Part shown: in pieces, positions 51,001 to 62,929 of the stretch
Numbering within the stretch: position 1 is the first letter of the stretch
Layout: the number at the start of each line of letters is the position of its first letter
Source of the DNA: Dryas octopetala
Lineage: Eukaryota; Streptophyta; Magnoliopsida; Rosales; Rosaceae
Assembly (NCBI GenBank): GCA_963921425.1
Contig: OY992833.1
Span: 17,959,738-18,023,737, forward strand
Length of the DNA: 64,000 nt
Direction: 5' to 3'
The notes under the pieces: generated by a model
Databases searched by the model: none
The model's input: only the letters and a program-made list of their open reading frames with translations
What the model was told of the DNA's origin: nothing
Position numbers and translations under genes: made by a program

Positions 51001-53611
51001 CAATGATTCTGACTTTCAGTTGAGAATGACAACGATTCATGTTGTGAAGAGATCATGTCAATAAACTTGCTTCCTGAGTAAGATGGCATAGAGCTTCTAT
51101 GGTCCAACTCTGAGCTGATTGAAAGTCGAGGTCCTGATTCAAAACTATCATATAAAGAAGGAAACATGTGATCCGTGCTTGGCCTTGCCTCACTCACATA
51201 TGATATATCAGTCTCCGGCGAGAGCTCATATGATTTGTTACTTGAAGCTTTTCCTCTTGTGAAGGGTGACCTGTATTGTTTTATTAGGTTAGTCCTCCCA
51301 TTAATTGTGTATTCACACACTCACTTTCGGCATTGTACTTGTTTCACATAAATATATAGGCTTTTAGAATCCTTTAAACACATTGAAATGAAACTTCATG
51401 TGGAGAACGCCTGTGTAAGCTTTGCCCATTTACAATACAAATAGTGCTTGAATGAGAGTAGACAGACATTTCTAAATGAAAGTTCACACCGACAAAACAT
51501 TGATCATTTAAATCTTAATATCATCCGTAATTAATTAATTTTAGCATCACTATCTAGATCTCCTCTCCCAAATAATCAATGTGTATGAGCTTACTTGATT
51601 TCATCATGGTCATCTAGATGGCTACGGGGTGCTGAGTGTGTCCTCTCTGATGCTGTATCAATCAAAGAAACTTGAGTGAGTAATGACAGATCTCATACAT
51701 ATGAGGTGTGAAATAACATGATGCTAGAAGTACAGAAACAAGCAAACCTCTGTGGTGATGGTGGCGCTTGAAATGTGTATCATGTCGTTCAGGAACTTTG
51801 CTGTGTTGGTTCTGTAATAGATTACGTGAGGGAGATTTCGGGGGTAGTGAAACGGTAGCTGATCTGGTATAATTGATCTTTCCTTTGCCAATGACATACA
51901 CAGTGCAAAAATCTGGTGCCCCTTTTGACACGGTGCTAGGAACATCAAACATTTTGAATCTGTTTCAAGATTGGTGTAATTAGGATGCATGTATAATTGC
52001 TCTCTTCCAAGAACTAAGGTATGGCACTGATTGTTTCACTGTTAAGGTTATTTTACAAAGTGCAGACCCTAATCTCAAATAGATTTCTCAAACCATCAAA
52101 ATTTTGTTGGCACAAATTGAGTCTGTCTAACCTTCCATGTACTAAGAAGTTCATGGAAGGAAATATGAAGAACTGGTTATTTTTCACTTGATATTATGTT
52201 CTAGAACTAAGAATGCAGGAGACTCCAGTACATTGGTACTATCTATTTTAATGTTAATGCTTATTCTGTGTGATACTTTTTTTGCTGATAAATGGTGTTA
52301 CTGTGTTAGGGTGGTGCATATAAACTGAAAGGTTACTTGGATGAGAAGTCAGAAATCAGTACCTGAGAAGGCCGCTTCTTGAAGGTGCACCAAGTACTAA
52401 AATTTCAACTGAATTGGCATTAACATAGTTGATCAGTGCTTTTGATATGTCAGTATCCTCGATTATGACTTCATGGCATTTTATCTGTTGCAGAGATCAA
52501 ATCATAAGGAGAAGAATTTCTGTTGTGAAACAAAATTGATAATAGATAAAGAAGCACAACTCACATATTTTTTTGTGCAAAAGCAGCGGAATGGAAGAAA
52601 CAACTCTCTGGCTTGAGCATCAAATTGGCTTTTGCACTCTGTTGCAGCCTTCTCGGTAGCTTCAGAGATGGAAACCGTTTCCCCGCCTGCACCAAAATAT
52701 GAGAAAAACAGAGGAAAAATGGGGGGACTGATGAGAAAAGAGAGCCAAGCTACTATACTTTAATTATAAGGATATGAAATTGGTGGGTGTTTCACACACA
52801 ACTGAATTGTTAAATTATGTAAATCACCATCATCTATGCATTAGGGATACACATACACACATGCGCACACACACACACACAGAGACATATATATATTGTC
52901 CTCTTGTCAGATTTTGATTACATAATTGATTTGGTGACTTTTGACTGAATATGTGGTCCAAATTCAGAGTGTGCTAAGATAATATTGCCTCATATGTACA
53001 CATACACATGCCGCCTCTTGAATCCACAAGTGGACGCTCTCGAATGTAGCTGCCCATTGATCCGCAAAGTAACGTGATCAGTCGGTAGTTGTTACTCTTT
53101 AGACTGTAGGTTTTAACTCTTGGGTTTTGAGGGTATCATCCAAAACCAAACTTGAATGTTGAAACCTAAAATTTTAGCTTGAACTACAATTTGATCTACA
53201 CCCTAAAGTAATCAACCATATTGTGACAAAAAACTACCAAAAAAATAACAAGACAAAAGTCTTGGCGGATTGATTTGGGCTGGAAGAAATTTAAAAAGTT
53301 TTTCCGTGCCGATTGATCCACACCTACTTGCAGATAAATCGGTGTTGCATCTGAAACTTAAAGAACTTCTGGGCGACCACTTAAGAAGCTTTCTTTACCT
53401 ATACATATAATGTAGAGAGAGAGGGAGAGAGATATTTACTGTGGCTATGGCTGTGGCTGTGGTTGTGGCTGTGGTTGTGGCTGGAAATGTGATTAACATG
53501 GAGTAGGGTGAGACTTTGGCCCCTGGTAAGAAGATGTTCAAGAGTCCATTTGATAGCATATTGACTTCCTTTGTCCTTGTCTACTGCCATTGTCACCGCA
53601 TCTGCACTCAT
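48058..53611 (-). CDS. USP-domain receptor-like cytoplasmic kinase (RLCK-IXb type, no U-box)
   Basis: Ten exons: 53611-53440, 52686-52565, 52484-52363, 51959-51748, 51652-51595, 51270-50979, 50695-50594, 50089-49664, 49138-48377, 48147-48058; 785 open codons. Order: universal stress protein (adenine nucleotide alpha hydrolase-like) domain at about 1-165, Ser-rich linker, coiled coil (about 327-440), protein kinase (about 460-725), Ser-rich tail with stop. Kinase motifs: glycine loop GEGGYG (467-472), VAIK lysine near 486, HRD (579-581), DVG in place of DFG (599-601; usual in this subfamily as I recall it), then DPEYQQTG. The tail DVMSDSQSEYASS matches kinase members that lack a C-terminal U-box ligase domain, and none is seen downstream. 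Exon 1 carries an in-frame His-Ser-Asn repeat. Cytoplasmic signalling is likely; substrates are unknown. It is a tandem paralogue of the gene at 56230-60192. Confidence 0.9.
53441..53490 (-). repeat. In-frame minisatellite coding (His-Ser/His-Asn)n
   Basis: GTGGCT-type hexamers on the plus strand encode alternating His-Ser and His-Asn on the minus strand at the end of exon 1, inside the USP domain. Length variation here would change the protein without breaking frame. Confidence 0.7.
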
Positions 53612-53641
53612 CTTTGCTTGCCCCCGCTAGCCCAAAAAAAT

Positions 53642-53813
53642 GTCTCAAGACTCTCAGAGTTAGAGAAAGCCACAATGAAGAACCTCAATATGCTTGCTAC
53701 CCTTTTATTCTCTCCTTGGAATACCTCCTATGACCCTTCTATGACCCTAGCAAAATGCCAATGCCTTGTGCTATTCTCTCTAAAACCAATTACCTGCACC
53801 ACCCTTGATTTTT

Positions 53814-53852
<39 letters not shown>

Positions 53853-54055
53853 GTCTCAGACTCTCAGAATTAAACAAACCCACATTGAAGAACCTCAATA
53901 TGCTTGGTACCCTCTTATGTCTCCTTGGAAAGGTTGAATACCTTCTTTGACCCTAACAAACCACCACTTGGCACAATAACGTACTGTGCTGTTCTCTGAA
54001 AAAACCAATTACCTCCCCCACCCTCTATTTGTTATCTCTCTCTCTCTCTCTCTCA
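53642..54055. repeat. Tandem duplication of about 210 bp upstream of the USP-kinase gene
   Basis: Unit 1 (about 53642-53848) and unit 2 (about 53853-54055) share CTCAGARTTAGA/CTCAGAATTAAA, GAAGAACCTCAATATGCTTG and AACCAATTACCT in the same order, and each ends in a CT microsatellite. They lie just upstream of the minus-strand gene start, so they probably form part of its leader or promoter. Confidence 0.75.
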
Positions 54056-54796
54056 ATCTTCTAAAGCTATAGGAAACGGTAGTATTACCAAATTCCCTAA
54101 CTGTTGTATTGAGTACAATGTCTCTGCTTCTCAAATAGGCTTAACAGTAGATAATCACATATACCAACATTCTCACATTGGTGAGCAGTTGTATGCCATA
54201 CCAACATTCTCTAACGTTTACGTACTGACCTTCCAAAATTAGCTAACTTGCATGCCGGCCCTATGATAGCACAAAATCTATAAGTTGACAATTCAACCGA
54301 CATTTTTGTGTGTGCGCATTTTCATGATTCTAGACTTCTTGACAGCAAAGCTATATATAGCCTAACAAGAAAAATTTGTGTAGGATTTTCATATCATGTC
54401 ATGGAGTTCATCCGGTATATGTTAATGTTTTTGTAATAAAATAACAACATTTAAAGCTGTATTTTGCATTTCCAATACATGCATCTATTGGAAATGGAAA
54501 ACTTCATCCAATTTAACAAAAAAAAAAAAAATCCTTTCATTTTACTATATGCCTTCCTTTGGTTGGATTAGACCCACCAGTGTCACTACATGAGCATGTT
54601 GACCTAATACGATGGTCCTATACAACTTTTTCTTGTTATACATAGACTAGAAGGCAATAGCAGTCCCCCAATGTAAACAATTTTTTTTTTTTGGTCAACA
54701 AACAATGTAAACAAAATTCATCTTCATATATTATTAGCAATACATGATAATGGTTAAACCCTCCAGGTAGTTGTAAACAAAATTCATCTTTATTTT

Positions 54797-54825
54797 GCTA
54801 ATAACAATTAGTAATTGTTATTAGC
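54797..54825. repeat. Short perfect palindrome with 13-bp arms
   Basis: GCTAATAACAATT and its reverse complement flank a 3-bp loop. Nearby, TGTAAACAAAATTCATCTT occurs twice (about 54707 and 54772), which may mark a small duplication. Confidence 0.7.
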
Positions 54826-56014
54826 AAGACATATGATAATTCCCTAAAAATTTAAATTATTAGGGAATGAATGAGCAATATTTGCAAAACAACAAAAAAG
54901 TGAGTTAGACAATCACAGCTTCTATGCATATTAGACAATCATTAGATCTCAAAATTTTAAACTAAATAATAATAATACGAATTAACCAATTAATCCTTAC
55001 TTTTCCCAATAAGACGTGATGGGCCTCTTAGTTGTAATTAATAGTGACATATATAGAATATTATTTTTTTTATCCAAAAGGGATTAATTTGGAACCTTCA
55101 AGACATAAGAATTGAGATTTCATAACTTTAAGCCAGTCAATCGATGGGGTAGGTACCGTAGGTGCCAATCGACCAGCGAGTGCAAATATTTTTATTAATT
55201 TTTTATTTTTCTTGTATCTTTATATTTTGGAGTAAATTTGGGCTTAATTAAGTATGTTTAAGTATGATTTAAAGGACTTACGAGTTAAAAATTAGAAATA
55301 ATATTTTTTATTGGGGATATATAATATAACTACAATATTGAATTTGGGCTTTATATTGTAGTTGCTCGCCAATTGAAATGTGCTATCCTTAAAATTCTAA
55401 AAACAATGTGTATCAAATTATGAGCATATTAAAAAGTTGTCAGACCCTCATTATTATAAGGTCTCATTTAAAGCATATGATTGAACTGAATTGGTTAAAT
55501 GACTAGATACCTGTATATTTAAGAAATAAGCTTCAACCCGAATTTGTAATTAACTTGGTACTCATAGCTTTTATATAAAAAGAAAAGAAAAAAAGTGGCT
55601 CCAATTCACTCGCTGATCACTCACCCAATCCCTCTCACAATCTCAACCCTATACTGAATACCTAGCTAAACGTGAAGGGCCCAAACCCTGGTGCTGACAT
55701 CACCCATCACCAAATTTAGAATGTGGCAGATTTTTCCGGCTTGTGTCTAAATATTGCAAGTAATATATCTATTAGTTTCTAAATTTAGTTTTAAAAATTT
55801 GTAATGACATCTTCGTAATTCTGGTATTTTGATGACATTTTAAAACATGTTGCATGTTGACTATTCAACTATGGATGGTATTCTAAACATTTTCTTTTGG
55901 CTTGGATTCTAAACATGTTAATTCTTAATGATCACATTGTATCCTAACCAAACATAATGCTGCAAGAATCTCAACATAATGCTAAAAAGACTACATATAT
56001 AACTAGTAACTTAT

Positions 56015-56146
56015 TAATTAGTTTTTTTAAATTAATTAATAGCTATCATTCATGACATTTGAACTCAGAATTTTTTTCCACAAAAAAAAAAAATTTTACC
56101 ACATACTAAACCAAATGGTCATTGACAATACGTAATTAGTTTTTTT
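56015..56146 (-). mobile_element. tRNA-derived SINE, copy 1
   Basis: On the minus strand the body (about 56029-56132) contains TCAATGACCATTTGG and a box-B-like GAGTTCAAATG followed by an A/T-rich tail. TAATTAGTTTTTTT flanks it at 56015-56028 and 56133-56146. It is the same family as the copy at 60846-60971. Confidence 0.6.
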
Positions 56147-56229
56147 GAATACAAACAAAAGAAAAAAAGAGAAAACAATTGAAATAATAATATACAGGCC
56201 ATTGTAAATCTTGTTGAAACAAAGTTCAA

Positions 56230-59200
56230 CTAAAATATTGAAAAGTAAAAGTAAAATAGAAATAAAACAACAAAGATATGAAGTAAGCTTTGGTATCTGG
56301 TCATTAATTGGGACTGGCGTAAAGCATCCAAGACCTTATTCTTCTCCTCATAAGCCTGTTTTAGAGCTTTGAATAACTGTTCTGCCTGCACTCTCTTTTG
56401 CACCTCTTCCTCAGCAAACCTCTGGGCTGCTTCAGCTGCCAAAATTGCTGCCTTTGACTTTGCTTTTTCCTCCTCCATAGCTGCCACAGTTGCTTCTAAG
56501 GCCTGTTGTGTGTCTTTTAGCCTTAGCTCTTCTTTCATTGTCCACTCTTGGACCTCAATAGCCTATATTGAATGAATAAGATGATATAGTAGTACTGCAA
56601 CTTTGGATAATTATTGAAAAATTATAGTATAATGATAGATAATGCAACAGGTTCATGAATTAGGATACAATTATACACCAGGTAAACATAAATATCAGTT
56701 ATTATTTTAAATTAACATAAATAAATAAAAATAAACAAGGGCAAGAGTTGAAACATACATACTGTTGAAAAAGCCGTATAAATAAATAAGGCAATGCGAT
56801 ATATTCTCACTCTCCACAAACTTCATGCACTCTTTATGTGAGTGAATGAGAAATAATAAGATATTAATTTCGGAGTATACTGGACAAACTAAGATTGCAA
56901 ATAGAAGTTTTCATATAAAAATATATATATGCTGAAAAGTGGAACACAATGAAAATTTCTAATTGTTAGGATCCTAGCTAAAAGAATAATTTTTTTTTAA
57001 TCATATTAATCGTTGATCACTTCTCTCGCATAATGTTGGACCCAACTTTTTAAGTGATGTAATGTAGTGCACGTAGTATTAGCAAATTTTTTTAAATGTT
57101 ATGGGCGTTTGTAGAGAACATTTATATATACTCGAGCTCTAGATCGAGTTTATGCCCACTCACCCATTATTGTTTGGTTAAAAAAAGAAAGAAAAGAAAA
57201 CTTGATTGAATGCTAGCTCTAGTGCTAATTAGTAGGCTAGCTAGTAGCTATAGGAATTAGATTGTGGGTTCTAGCTAAGACCTTCTGTTTAGCTGCCGCT
57301 GCTTCTTTGGAGGCTGCATGGTACATCTCCATTGTTTGCTCTAGCTCCATTCTAAGCCCTTTTATCTCATCTTCCATATCTTTCTGCAATTCACACCAAT
57401 TCACATATATGCATGCCCAAATTAATTAAATTCACATTTAAATGATGACTGGTACAAAAATCTAAAGATCACTGGTACAAAATATTTAGTGATCGTTGGT
57501 ACACTATAAAATTTCTAATTGTTAGGATCCTAGCTAAAAGAATAAATTTTTTGTATTACATTTACTGATGATATTGTTGATCACATCTAGCTCTCACATA
57601 ATGTTGGACCCCACCTATGCAAGTGGATTTCTCCTTTATAAGTGATGTGATCATAATCAATAGAGAGAAATGCTAGTTATTTTCTCTTTTGTGCTTTATC
57701 TCTTCTACTACAGTATAATGTTATGATTAGAACCGTTCATTTTATCATCCTTAATTTAAAGATCATGTATGCAAAAAAAGAAATAACTAAATCGCAAATC
57801 GTTTAGTCATTTAGTAGTTATCAAATAAATAGACGGTTTTGGTAACAATTAGTGTAACGTCTATTTATTTGATAACAGTTAGATGACTAAACGATTTTCA
57901 ATTTGGTTAATTTTTTGTAAAAATATCTTTAAAGGATGATCTAGAAAATAAATGGTCCCGATCAATAAATTACACTGCAAAATTGATATGAGAAGAGAGA
58001 AGGCATAAAGAGAAGACAGCTAGCATTTCTCATCTATAAATATAGTTTGATCATGTAGCATTAATAGTAAATCTTTTTTTATGCTAAAAGCAAAACTTAA
58101 TTGAATGGTAGCCGTAGCTAGCTTAGTAGTTTTAGGATTTATAGGAATAATTAGATCGTGGGTTCAGCTAAGACCTGTTCTTCTGTAACTGCTTCTTTGC
58201 AGGCTGCATGGTACATCTCTATTGTTTGCTTCAGCTCCATTCTAAGCGTTTTCATCTCATCTTCCATATCTTCCTGCAATTCACACCAATTCACATGCAT
58301 GCCCATATTAATTAATTAAGTCCGCAATCAAATGATCTTTCAAAAAAAAAAATTAAAAATATATTCCTGCAATTCACACCAAATCATATCATTTCACGTG
58401 ACAAATTAAAATTATTCCTTCAAATGACTTATTACCAGTACAGTCTGTTCTTGCAGAGTGTTAAGGTTAATACTACTGTCGAGATCTGAAGATCCGTTAG
58501 CTCCAAAATTGTGGTAGAAAGAATATGGCATGCTATCAGTACTTGGTCTTCCTGCGCTTACAAAAGAGAAGTCATGCTCAGCCACTGAGACCTCATCATA
58601 TGCTCTGTTACAAAAGAAAAAAAAAAGGGTTTATATATGTTTTTGGATTGGATAGGTGACAAAGCAAACATATTTGACCCTACAAGAAGCAACCAAGGCA
58701 GAGTAGTAGTTAGTGGCCAAAAAAGGCAGAGCATGAACCAAATTAATCAATTAATAGTTTAATGAGTCGAGTAATGATGTTCTGTCCGTGCCATACTAGT
58801 ATTAAATCAACAGTCATATAATTCACAGTACAATATAACATGCTAGAGCTTTAATTTATAAAAGTTTACGTGTGAGATTCTGCTTTGCTAAAGTTAGGCG
58901 CCCTCTCGGCTGCTGGCATGGCTGGTACTGGGCGAGAGGCAGCACGCATTCCGCACGCCTTTCCTTTGAAGATGGTGTATACACTGCAGAAATCTGGCGC
59001 CCACTTTAGCACACTACTTGGAATATCATTTGTCTTAAATAGCCTGATTCAAAACGATCAATCCCCGAGACTATTTCATGTTAGATAATTACTAGACTTC
59101 GAAGATTTAAACTATTAAAAAGATAAACCATCAATATATATCAAGCTAGCTAACAGTACTTCTATGGTGGAGGCATATATAATTGCATCACACACACACA

Positions 59201-60189
59201 CACAAAAGCAATTGGTAATGGTAGCTATAGCCTGTATAAACCTTGCAAGCCCAGTCTTGGATGAAGCACCAAGAAGAAAACTCTCAACGCCATTGCGGGA
59301 AATGTATTCAATTAACGCCCTGGCCACATCTTGATCCTCCAGTACAGCAATCTCATGATTTACCTGGTGCACAAATTATCAACTACAACTACTTATTTGT
59401 AACTTTAAATATTTAAATACTTCTAATTTTCTATATATGTATGTATATATATATATATGTGTGTGTATACGCATCGAAGTTGAAAAACCCACATTTTTGC
59501 GCATACAATAGCCACGAAATGGAAGTAATATGTCCAAGACTTGAGAATGATCTGCTTGGCTTTCAATTGGTGTGTTGTGCCCTTCGCCAATCAGAAAGCA
59601 AAATTTGTGAAACTTGCATGTCAGAGGAAAAATATCTTGACTGTGAATCAGATCACGCATTCCATTTTAGCTAGCACTTATCATTAAGTAATATTAGATG
59701 TATCACATTGTATATATACTACATCTCTGATAGAGTTTTGTGCCACATTTTAATATCCAATAGATGTGGAACTCACTTTTATTGGAGATGTGGTATATAT
59801 GACTTTGATTCATTACTCATACAAATGAGTTTCCCTTCTTTTCAAAATATGATACAAATGATTTTATTTTTATTATTTATAATTAGACAACACATGTCAA
59901 ATTTTTTTATTTTTTGGCTATATATAGTATTTTTGTGTGGAAGAAAATATGGTTATGATTCATAGTCTGACAATATAAATGTGAGAAACAACGTACCAGA
60001 AGGAGAGGGATTGGAAGATGGGAATCTTTGAATAACATGTACAAGCTTGACAATATGGTCGCTACGATAGACAAGATGATCAATAGCAAATTTCAAAGCA
60101 CTTTGGCTGGCTTTGTTTCTTTCTACTGCCACTGCTATTGTCCGTTCTCCTTCCCTTCTTTCTCCATTTCCATCACCATTACCCCCTCG

Positions 60190-60192
<3 letters not shown>
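56230..60192 (-). CDS. Kinase-less USP/coiled-coil paralogue of the neighbouring RLCK gene
   Basis: Eight exons with good phase agreement: 60192-59997, 59581-59493, 59363-59242, 59043-58870, 58604-58436, 58273-58175, 57383-57282, 56562-56230, giving 427 open codons. It encodes a USP-like domain (about 1-165; GASSKTGLARLFKTNDIPSS matches the paralogue), a linker, and a coiled coil. The coiled-coil exon EDMEDEMKTLRMELKQT is present twice (exons 6 and 7). The last exon continues as far as ALRQSQLMTRYQ, where the paralogue enters the kinase (TYEIRYRKY), and then runs into a hydrophobic tail and stop. No kinase sequence follows down to the next gene. Exons 1-8 otherwise match the paralogue exon by exon, with exon 3 the same length. 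Exons 6 and 7 both use unusual GTCTTA donors. Either a functional kinase-less USP protein or a recent decaying duplicate. Confidence 0.7.
56953..58336 (-). repeat. Tandem segmental duplication containing a coiled-coil exon
   Basis: Unit A (about 56953-57446) and unit B (about 57508-58336) share AATTTCTAATTGTTAGGATC, CACATAATGTTGGACC-type words, the exon, and CTGCAATTCACACCAATTCA. Unit B is longer because it holds the MITE at 57665-58031. A third, short partial copy of the CCTGCAATTCACACCAAATCA end lies at 58365-58385. Confidence 0.85.
57665..58031. mobile_element. 367-bp Mutator-like MITE inside the duplicated segment
   Basis: The left end GAGAAATGCTAGTTATTTTC is inverted at the right end (GAAGACAGCTAGCATTTCTC). 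Flanks ATCAATAGA (57656-57664) and ATCTATAAA (58032-58040) match at 7 of 9. The core has a strong hairpin: AATCGTTTAGTCAT to ATAGACG near 57797-57842 and its complement near 57857-57894. Confidence 0.75.

Positions 60193-60193
<1 letters not shown>

Positions 60194-60279
<86 letters not shown>
60194..60279. repeat. Long CT microsatellite abutting the start codon of the kinase-less USP gene
   Basis: About 43 CT repeats (GA on the coding strand) lie one base upstream of the ATG at 60192, so they form the immediate 5' leader. Confidence 0.95.
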
Positions 60280-60281
<2 letters not shown>

Positions 60282-60845
60282 ATGAATTAACTAAGCTGAT
60301 GCAGCTATAAAACTGTACATGAGATCATTCTATGGACTCATATTCAAGAACTTCACACAGACGACAAAGGAAAAATAAATAAGATCTTTGAATTAGAGAA
60401 TAGAAAATCATGCATTGATTAAAAGCTCTCTCACATCTCTCTACCTTCAGTTCTTCAACTGCCCGAATGCTTATGAGCCATAGAACTCAATTATTAAAAC
60501 TAATAGAAGTTAATTAAAACCAACATTAAATCAGTTCAGAGCTAACCAATTAGTCCACCAGCAAGATTAACTAATTAATAATTAGAAATCCTAGATACAA
60601 TATATATGGTACTTCATAGCTAGGCTTTATTAATTTTACCTTGTATATATTTCTTAACTAAATGAACAGGCCTTGTTCTATAGGATTGTATACCTCTGTG
60701 TCCTTGAGTTTTAAGAATACATGAATCCAAACTTTTTAACAAAAAAAGAAAAAACTAAATGAACGTGTATTCGGCAAAACAAAATGGAACTTACACATGT
60801 ATTTTAAGGTGTTAAGGAGGATTCGTTTTGATCAATTGAAGATAT

Positions 60846-60971
60846 TTATTAGGCTATGATTTTTTTAATTTGTTAATTAACAATTGTCATCCATGAGATT
60901 TGAACTCAGAATCTCCTCCCACAAAAGAGAGACCAGATGCCACTAGACTAAATGATCATTGACTTATTAGG
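60846..60971 (-). mobile_element. tRNA-derived SINE, copy 2
   Basis: On the minus strand the body (about 60854-60963) reads GTCAATGATCATTTAGTCTA..., then a box-B-like GAGTTCAAATCTCATGGATG, then an A-rich tail. TTATTAGG flanks it at 60846-60853 and 60964-60971. Same family as 56015-56146. Confidence 0.65.
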
Positions 60972-61065
60972 TATATAAGTGGTGATGTTTTGTCTTGGTT
61001 ATACTATTAGGATCATTCTAATACTTACTAGCTAAGTTTTTTTTTTTTTTTTTTTTTTGAGAAAA

Positions 61066-61466
61066 TACTAACTAGCTAAGTTAATAAGAAGCTAATCAGC
61101 ATTTTGGGTCCACATGCACACAATTAATATAATCTTATAATATCTATGAACCGTCCATTTTTTGGTCACATCTCAAACATTATTATTGCAATCAACAAAA
61201 TCGATTGAAAACCATTTATAAATCTAATTGTGGTCAAATAAATAGACAAACACAATGGTTTAATTTGATCAAACATTGAAATGATTGTAATTAGAATCAA
61301 ATGGCTAAACGACTTCCGATTCAGTTGAATTTTTTTTAAAATATGATTTTTGAAGTGGGTATAAAAAATAGATGGTTTAGATTGTGAGATTACATTATAT
61401 AGTGAGTCTAAATGGTTGTTAACTTCTTATTAGCTTGCTCAACTAGTTAGCATTAAAGCTAACTAG
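61066..61466. mobile_element. Inverted-repeat MITE related to 57665-58031 (third copy of the group)
   Basis: The left arm AACTAGCTAAGTTAATAAGAAG is inverted on the right as CTTCTTATTAGCTTGCTCAACTAG. The core words GGTCAAATAAATAGAC and GGCTAAACGACTTCCGATTC match the hairpin region of the 57.7-kb element. The ends are approximate. Confidence 0.45.
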
Positions 61467-61548
61467 TATAGACATGAGCACTCTAGTCTCTAATATTATA
61501 TTGCTCATGCCTATACTATTATACTCACTATACAATACCTTTATATAA

Positions 61549-62641
61549 GGGAAATTCTATTTATACCCTGCAATATGCTCTTCTTCCCTACATGCTCACT
61601 ACACCCTACATGCACCTTAATTTTTTGCTATTTACTTACTATACTTGTACAACATTCCAATTATACCCTTATATTTGTAAAATCCTACACCAATATGAGA
61701 TTTGCTCAATATACCCAACATATGTCATCATCCCCAAACCCAACATCCATGTTAAAGAAAAGTATGATACCACCATTGAAGGCAGTCATCTTTCACAAAT
61801 TTTAAGTAAATATTTCACCATTTATATGTTTTAGTACTTGTGTGTTGTTATTTTTTGTTAATTTTGATGTTTTATACAGATTTTGACATGAAAAGTGGTG
61901 GATCGGATTTTTGTTGGTTATGGGATTTGGGGATTGTTTTTGTTGGGGCCAGGGGACATTCAACAAAATTGGTGCACTGAATATGATGATAGTATTTAAT
62001 GGCCAAGCGCCAAATTAGCTACTCTAATTCGGAAACCCTCCATCGAAAGGATTCAAAGCATATGAAATTACATTGTTTGATAGGGGGTAACCAAACATAA
62101 TTGAGATGTTTGGTGGATGGCAACAAAACATATGACTTATATTCGATATCCATTCACCAAAATAGTTTTCACCATTCAATTGACTCCTCCCGAAAATTGG
62201 TATCGTGTTCGATACGGGTCCGCCAAGCGAAACACGAACCAATATACTAGCTAGTTGCCCAGATGCACAAAAAAATTCAAAAAATTTGAAAAAAATAAAA
62301 AAATAAAAATAAAAAAACTCCCTCATTTGGAGGATCCTTAGGAATGATTATCCTCCATTCGTTAAAAACCACTTTTTTGGATCAAATAGACCCAAGATAT
62401 TGATAGGGTTTAGAATTGGGATTGGGATTGTGATAGGGATTGGGAGTGATGAAGAGTTGGGTTTAGATTGCTGGCAGCTAGTATACGGTATAGAGAGTAA
62501 ATTGAATTTTTTTTTTTTTTTAAGCATCATGTGTACTTAATTAATAGTCAATTCATATTGGGGTATAAGAATTAATTTATGTTAAAAAGTGTTGTAGGCA
62601 GGTTAAGGAGAGCAAATTGTTGGGTATGAATGAAATTTCCC
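61549..62641. mobile_element. 1.1-kb nonautonomous Mutator-like element, perfect 9-bp duplication
   Basis: The left end GGGAAATTCTATTTATACCC is inverted on the right as GGGTATGAATGAAATTTCCC. TTTATATAA occurs at 61540-61548 and 62642-62650, a perfect 9-bp target duplication. The inside contains a block (about 62020-62340) of different base composition with an A run, which may be a captured or nested segment. No coding capacity is supported. Confidence 0.8.
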
Positions 62642-62929
62642 TTTATATAAAAGGAGAACTAGTACTTCAAGGTTCGCTTAACTTTAAATTCCAAAATATC
62701 CTTACTTAAACAAATATGTTAAAAGAACTATGTATGATCTATCACAAGGCCGGGGATAAAGTAGTAAAACACAATTACTAAACAAAACAAAAAAACTAAT
62801 GCATAACCAACTAATATTTAATTAAGCATACACATAAGCATAAAGCTGTTGTTCGAATAATATACATATATTTGCATTCTTTAAAAATGTGAACTTTTCT
62901 CTTATAAGCATACATACCATGTAAGGTAT

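Noticed and set aside
53612-56229. Kinase exons of the upstream USP paralogue
   Set aside because: I looked for glycine-loop, HRD and DPEY motifs in minus-strand frames in this stretch and found none, so the copy is treated as kinase-less.
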